Source: Acidobacteriota bacterium | GTDB lineage: Bacteria; Acidobacteriota; Vicinamibacteria; Vicinamibacterales; CAVVIG01 | Assembly (NCBI GenBank): GCA_003223775.1 | Contig: QHWK01000300.1 | Span: 1 to 7,503, forward strand | DNA length: 7,503 nt | Direction of reading: 5' to 3' | Shown here: positions 6,176 to 7,503 of the stretch, piece after piece | Layout: each line of letters starts with the position of its first letter | Numbering within the stretch: the first letter of the stretch is position 1 | Made by a program: the position numbers and the translations under genes | Notes under the pieces: model-generated | The model's database searches: none | What the model was told of the DNA's origin: nothing | What the model saw: the letters and a program-made list of their open reading frames with translations, nothing else

Positions 6176-7345
6176 GTGACGACGCAACACACCGAAGCCG
6201 CGCGGCAGCCGCTGACGACGCTGTCGGAAGACGAACGGCTGTTCCGCGACAGCGTGTACGAGTTCGCGGATCGCGAAGTGCGGCCGCTCGTGCGCGAGAT
6301 GGACGAGCACGCGAAGATTCCGCCGGCGCTCGTCGAGAAGCTGTTCGATCTCGGCGTCATGGGGATCGAGATTCCCGACGCGTACGGCGGCGGCGGCGCG
6401 ACCTTCTTCCACGCGGTGCTCGCCGTCGAGGCGCTGTCGCGCGTCGATCCGTCGATCGGCGTGCTGGTCGACGTGCAGAACACGCTCGTGATCAACGCGC
6501 TGCTGCGGTGGGGCAGCGACGAGGTGAAGCGGCGCTACCTGCCGAAAATGGCGTCGGCGACGATCGGCGCGTACGCGCTGTCGGAAGCCGGCTCCGGCAG
6601 CGACGCGTTCGCGATGGGGACGCGCGCATCCGAGCGCGACGGCGACTGGGCGATCACCGGGCGCAAGCTCTGGATCACCAACGGCAACGAGGCGGGCCTC
6701 TTCATCGTCTTCGCGAACGCGAACCCCGAGGCGGGCTACCGCGGCATCACGGCGTTCCTCGTCGAGCGCGGCACGCCGGGCTTCACGGTCGGCAAGAAAG
6801 AGGACAAGCTCGGCATCCGCGCGAGCAGCACGTGCGAGCTGCTGTTCGACGAGTGCCGCGTGCCGCGCGCGAACGTCCTCGGCGAGGTCGGCAAAGGCTA
6901 CAAGGTCGCGATCGAGACGCTGAACGAAGGACGCATCGGCATCGGCGCGCAGATGATCGGGCTGGCGCAGGGCGCGCTCGACCACACGATCGCGTACACG
7001 CGCGAACGGAAGCAGTTCGGCAAGGCGATCGCGGAGTTCCAGGCGGTGCAGCACCAGATCGCGCGCGCGGCGACCGAGATCGAAGCCTCGCGCCTGCTGG
7101 TCTACAACGCCGCGCGCCTGCGCGACGGGGGCCAGCCGTTTCTCACCGAAGCCGCGATGGGCAAGATCTTCGCGTCCGAGGTCGCCGAGCGCACGGCGTC
7201 CCTCGCCGTGAACCTGTTCGGCGGCAACGGCTTCGTGAAGGAGTACCCGGTCGAGAAGCTGTACCGCGACGCGAAGATCGGCCAGATCTACGAGGGCACG
7301 TCGAACCTGCAGCTGCAGACCATCGCCAAACAGATCATGGGCTAG
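6176..7345 (+). CDS. Acyl-CoA dehydrogenase, short/branched-chain type
   Basis: A complete 389-aa flavoprotein that catalyses FAD-dependent alpha,beta-dehydrogenation of an acyl-CoA and passes electrons to electron-transfer flavoprotein. The N-terminal helical domain is residues about 15-130. The family signature ALSEAGSGSDAFA is at 134-146 and the FAD-contacting WITNG at 166-170. The C-terminal helical domain contains RKQFGKAIAEFQ (278-289), then FGGNGFVKEYPVEKLYRDAKIG, and IYEGTSN with the probable catalytic base Glu373. From memory, stretches such as RASSTC, LNEGRIGI and YPVEKxxRDAKIG closely resemble mammalian short/branched-chain ACADSB, so a role in isoleucine or other branched/short acyl-CoA breakdown is likely; the substrate is inferred. 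The length is normal and no key residue is missing. GTG at 6176 is chosen for its GGAG site. A membrane-protein gene follows after four bases, and paralogue C diverges upstream. Confidence 0.95.
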   Translation: MTTQHTEAARQPLTTLSEDERLFRDSVYEFADREVRPLVREMDEHAKIPPALVEKLFDLGVMGIEIPDAYGGGGATFFHAVLAVEALSRVDPSIGVLVDVQNTLVINALLRWGSDEVKRRYLPKMASATIGAYALSEAGSGSDAFAMGTRASERDGDWAITGRKLWITNGNEAGLFIVFANANPEAGYRGITAFLVERGTPGFTVGKKEDKLGIRASSTCELLFDECRVPRANVLGEVGKGYKVAIETLNEGRIGIGAQMIGLAQGALDHTIAYTRERKQFGKAIAEFQAVQHQIARAATEIEASRLLVYNAARLRDGGQPFLTEAAMGKIFASEVAERTASLAVNLFGGNGFVKEYPVEKLYRDAKIGQIYEGTSNLQLQTIAKQIMG

Positions 7346-7349
7346 CGCG

Positions 7350-7503
7350 GTGACGCGGCGCTCCGGCGTGTTCGCGGCGATCCTCGCGGGATCGTGGCTG
7401 CTCTTCGCCGCCGCCGTCTATCTTCCCGACATCGGCCGCGGCTTCGTCAAAGACGACTTCGGCTGGGTGGACGCCGGCCGCGCGGCGCTCGCCGCGCCGA
7501 TTG
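7350..7503 (+). CDS. Membrane protein N-terminus, possibly a GT-C glycosyltransferase (partial)
   Basis: The first 51 codons of a gene that continues past the right edge. It begins at GTG 7350, four bases after the dehydrogenase stop, so the two are probably co-transcribed. A basic start (MTRRSG) is followed by one hydrophobic helix (about 7-25), then LPDIGRGFVKDDFGWVDAG. An acidic pair (Asp35-Asp36) in the first external loop after helix 1 is typical of GT-C membrane glycosyltransferases of the PMT/ArnT kind, but that assignment is inference from a short fragment. No strong Shine-Dalgarno sequence is seen, so coupling to the upstream stop is likely. Confidence 0.55.
   Translation, partial: MTRRSGVFAAILAGSWLLFAAAVYLPDIGRGFVKDDFGWVDAGRAALAAPI

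Noticed and set aside
5482..7353. A long plus-strand open frame overlapping paralogue C and the dehydrogenase
   Set aside because: It is out of frame with the unmistakable acyl-CoA dehydrogenase and gives an Arg/Ala-rich product typical of shadow frames.

Overview
This is a GC-rich chromosomal window. It very probably comes from an Acidobacteriota genome, plausibly a Vicinamibacteria-type one. The main reason is a head-to-tail array of three genes of the acidobacterial VWFA-related family (TIGR03436), a family strongly expanded in that phylum. I see no tRNA, rRNA, CRISPR array, integrase or insertion sequence.

Minus strand, about 6141 down to 1, in order of transcription. Paralogue C (6141-4623) is frame-disrupted and has lost a core segment of its VWA-like fold. 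After 39 bp comes paralogue B (4583-2430), one continuous frame interrupted by two in-frame TAG codons six bases apart. Only three bases later comes paralogue A (2426-687), intact at 579 aa. A 117 bp gap follows, then a 131-aa two-helix membrane protein with a very strong ribosome binding site (569-174). One base after its stop comes a response regulator receiver domain (172 to the window edge). The VWFA genes look like secreted or envelope-anchored proteins. The membrane protein and regulator look like the start of a separate two-component locus whose remainder lies outside the window.

Plus strand, 6176 to the end. A complete short/branched-chain-type acyl-CoA dehydrogenase (6176-7345) diverges from paralogue C across a 34 bp gap. 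Four bases after it begins the N-terminus of a membrane protein with an acidic DD motif after its first helix, possibly a GT-C glycosyltransferase (7350 to the edge).

The main point of interest is the VWFA array. All three copies replace the metal-binding DxSxS motif with D-[DE]-Y-H-V. Two of the three are broken within about 35 aligned residues of each other by different lesions, and the copies differ by whole modules. This reads as an evolving paralogue cluster under decay or diversification; assembly error must be excluded first. I did not find a convincing wholly new system.
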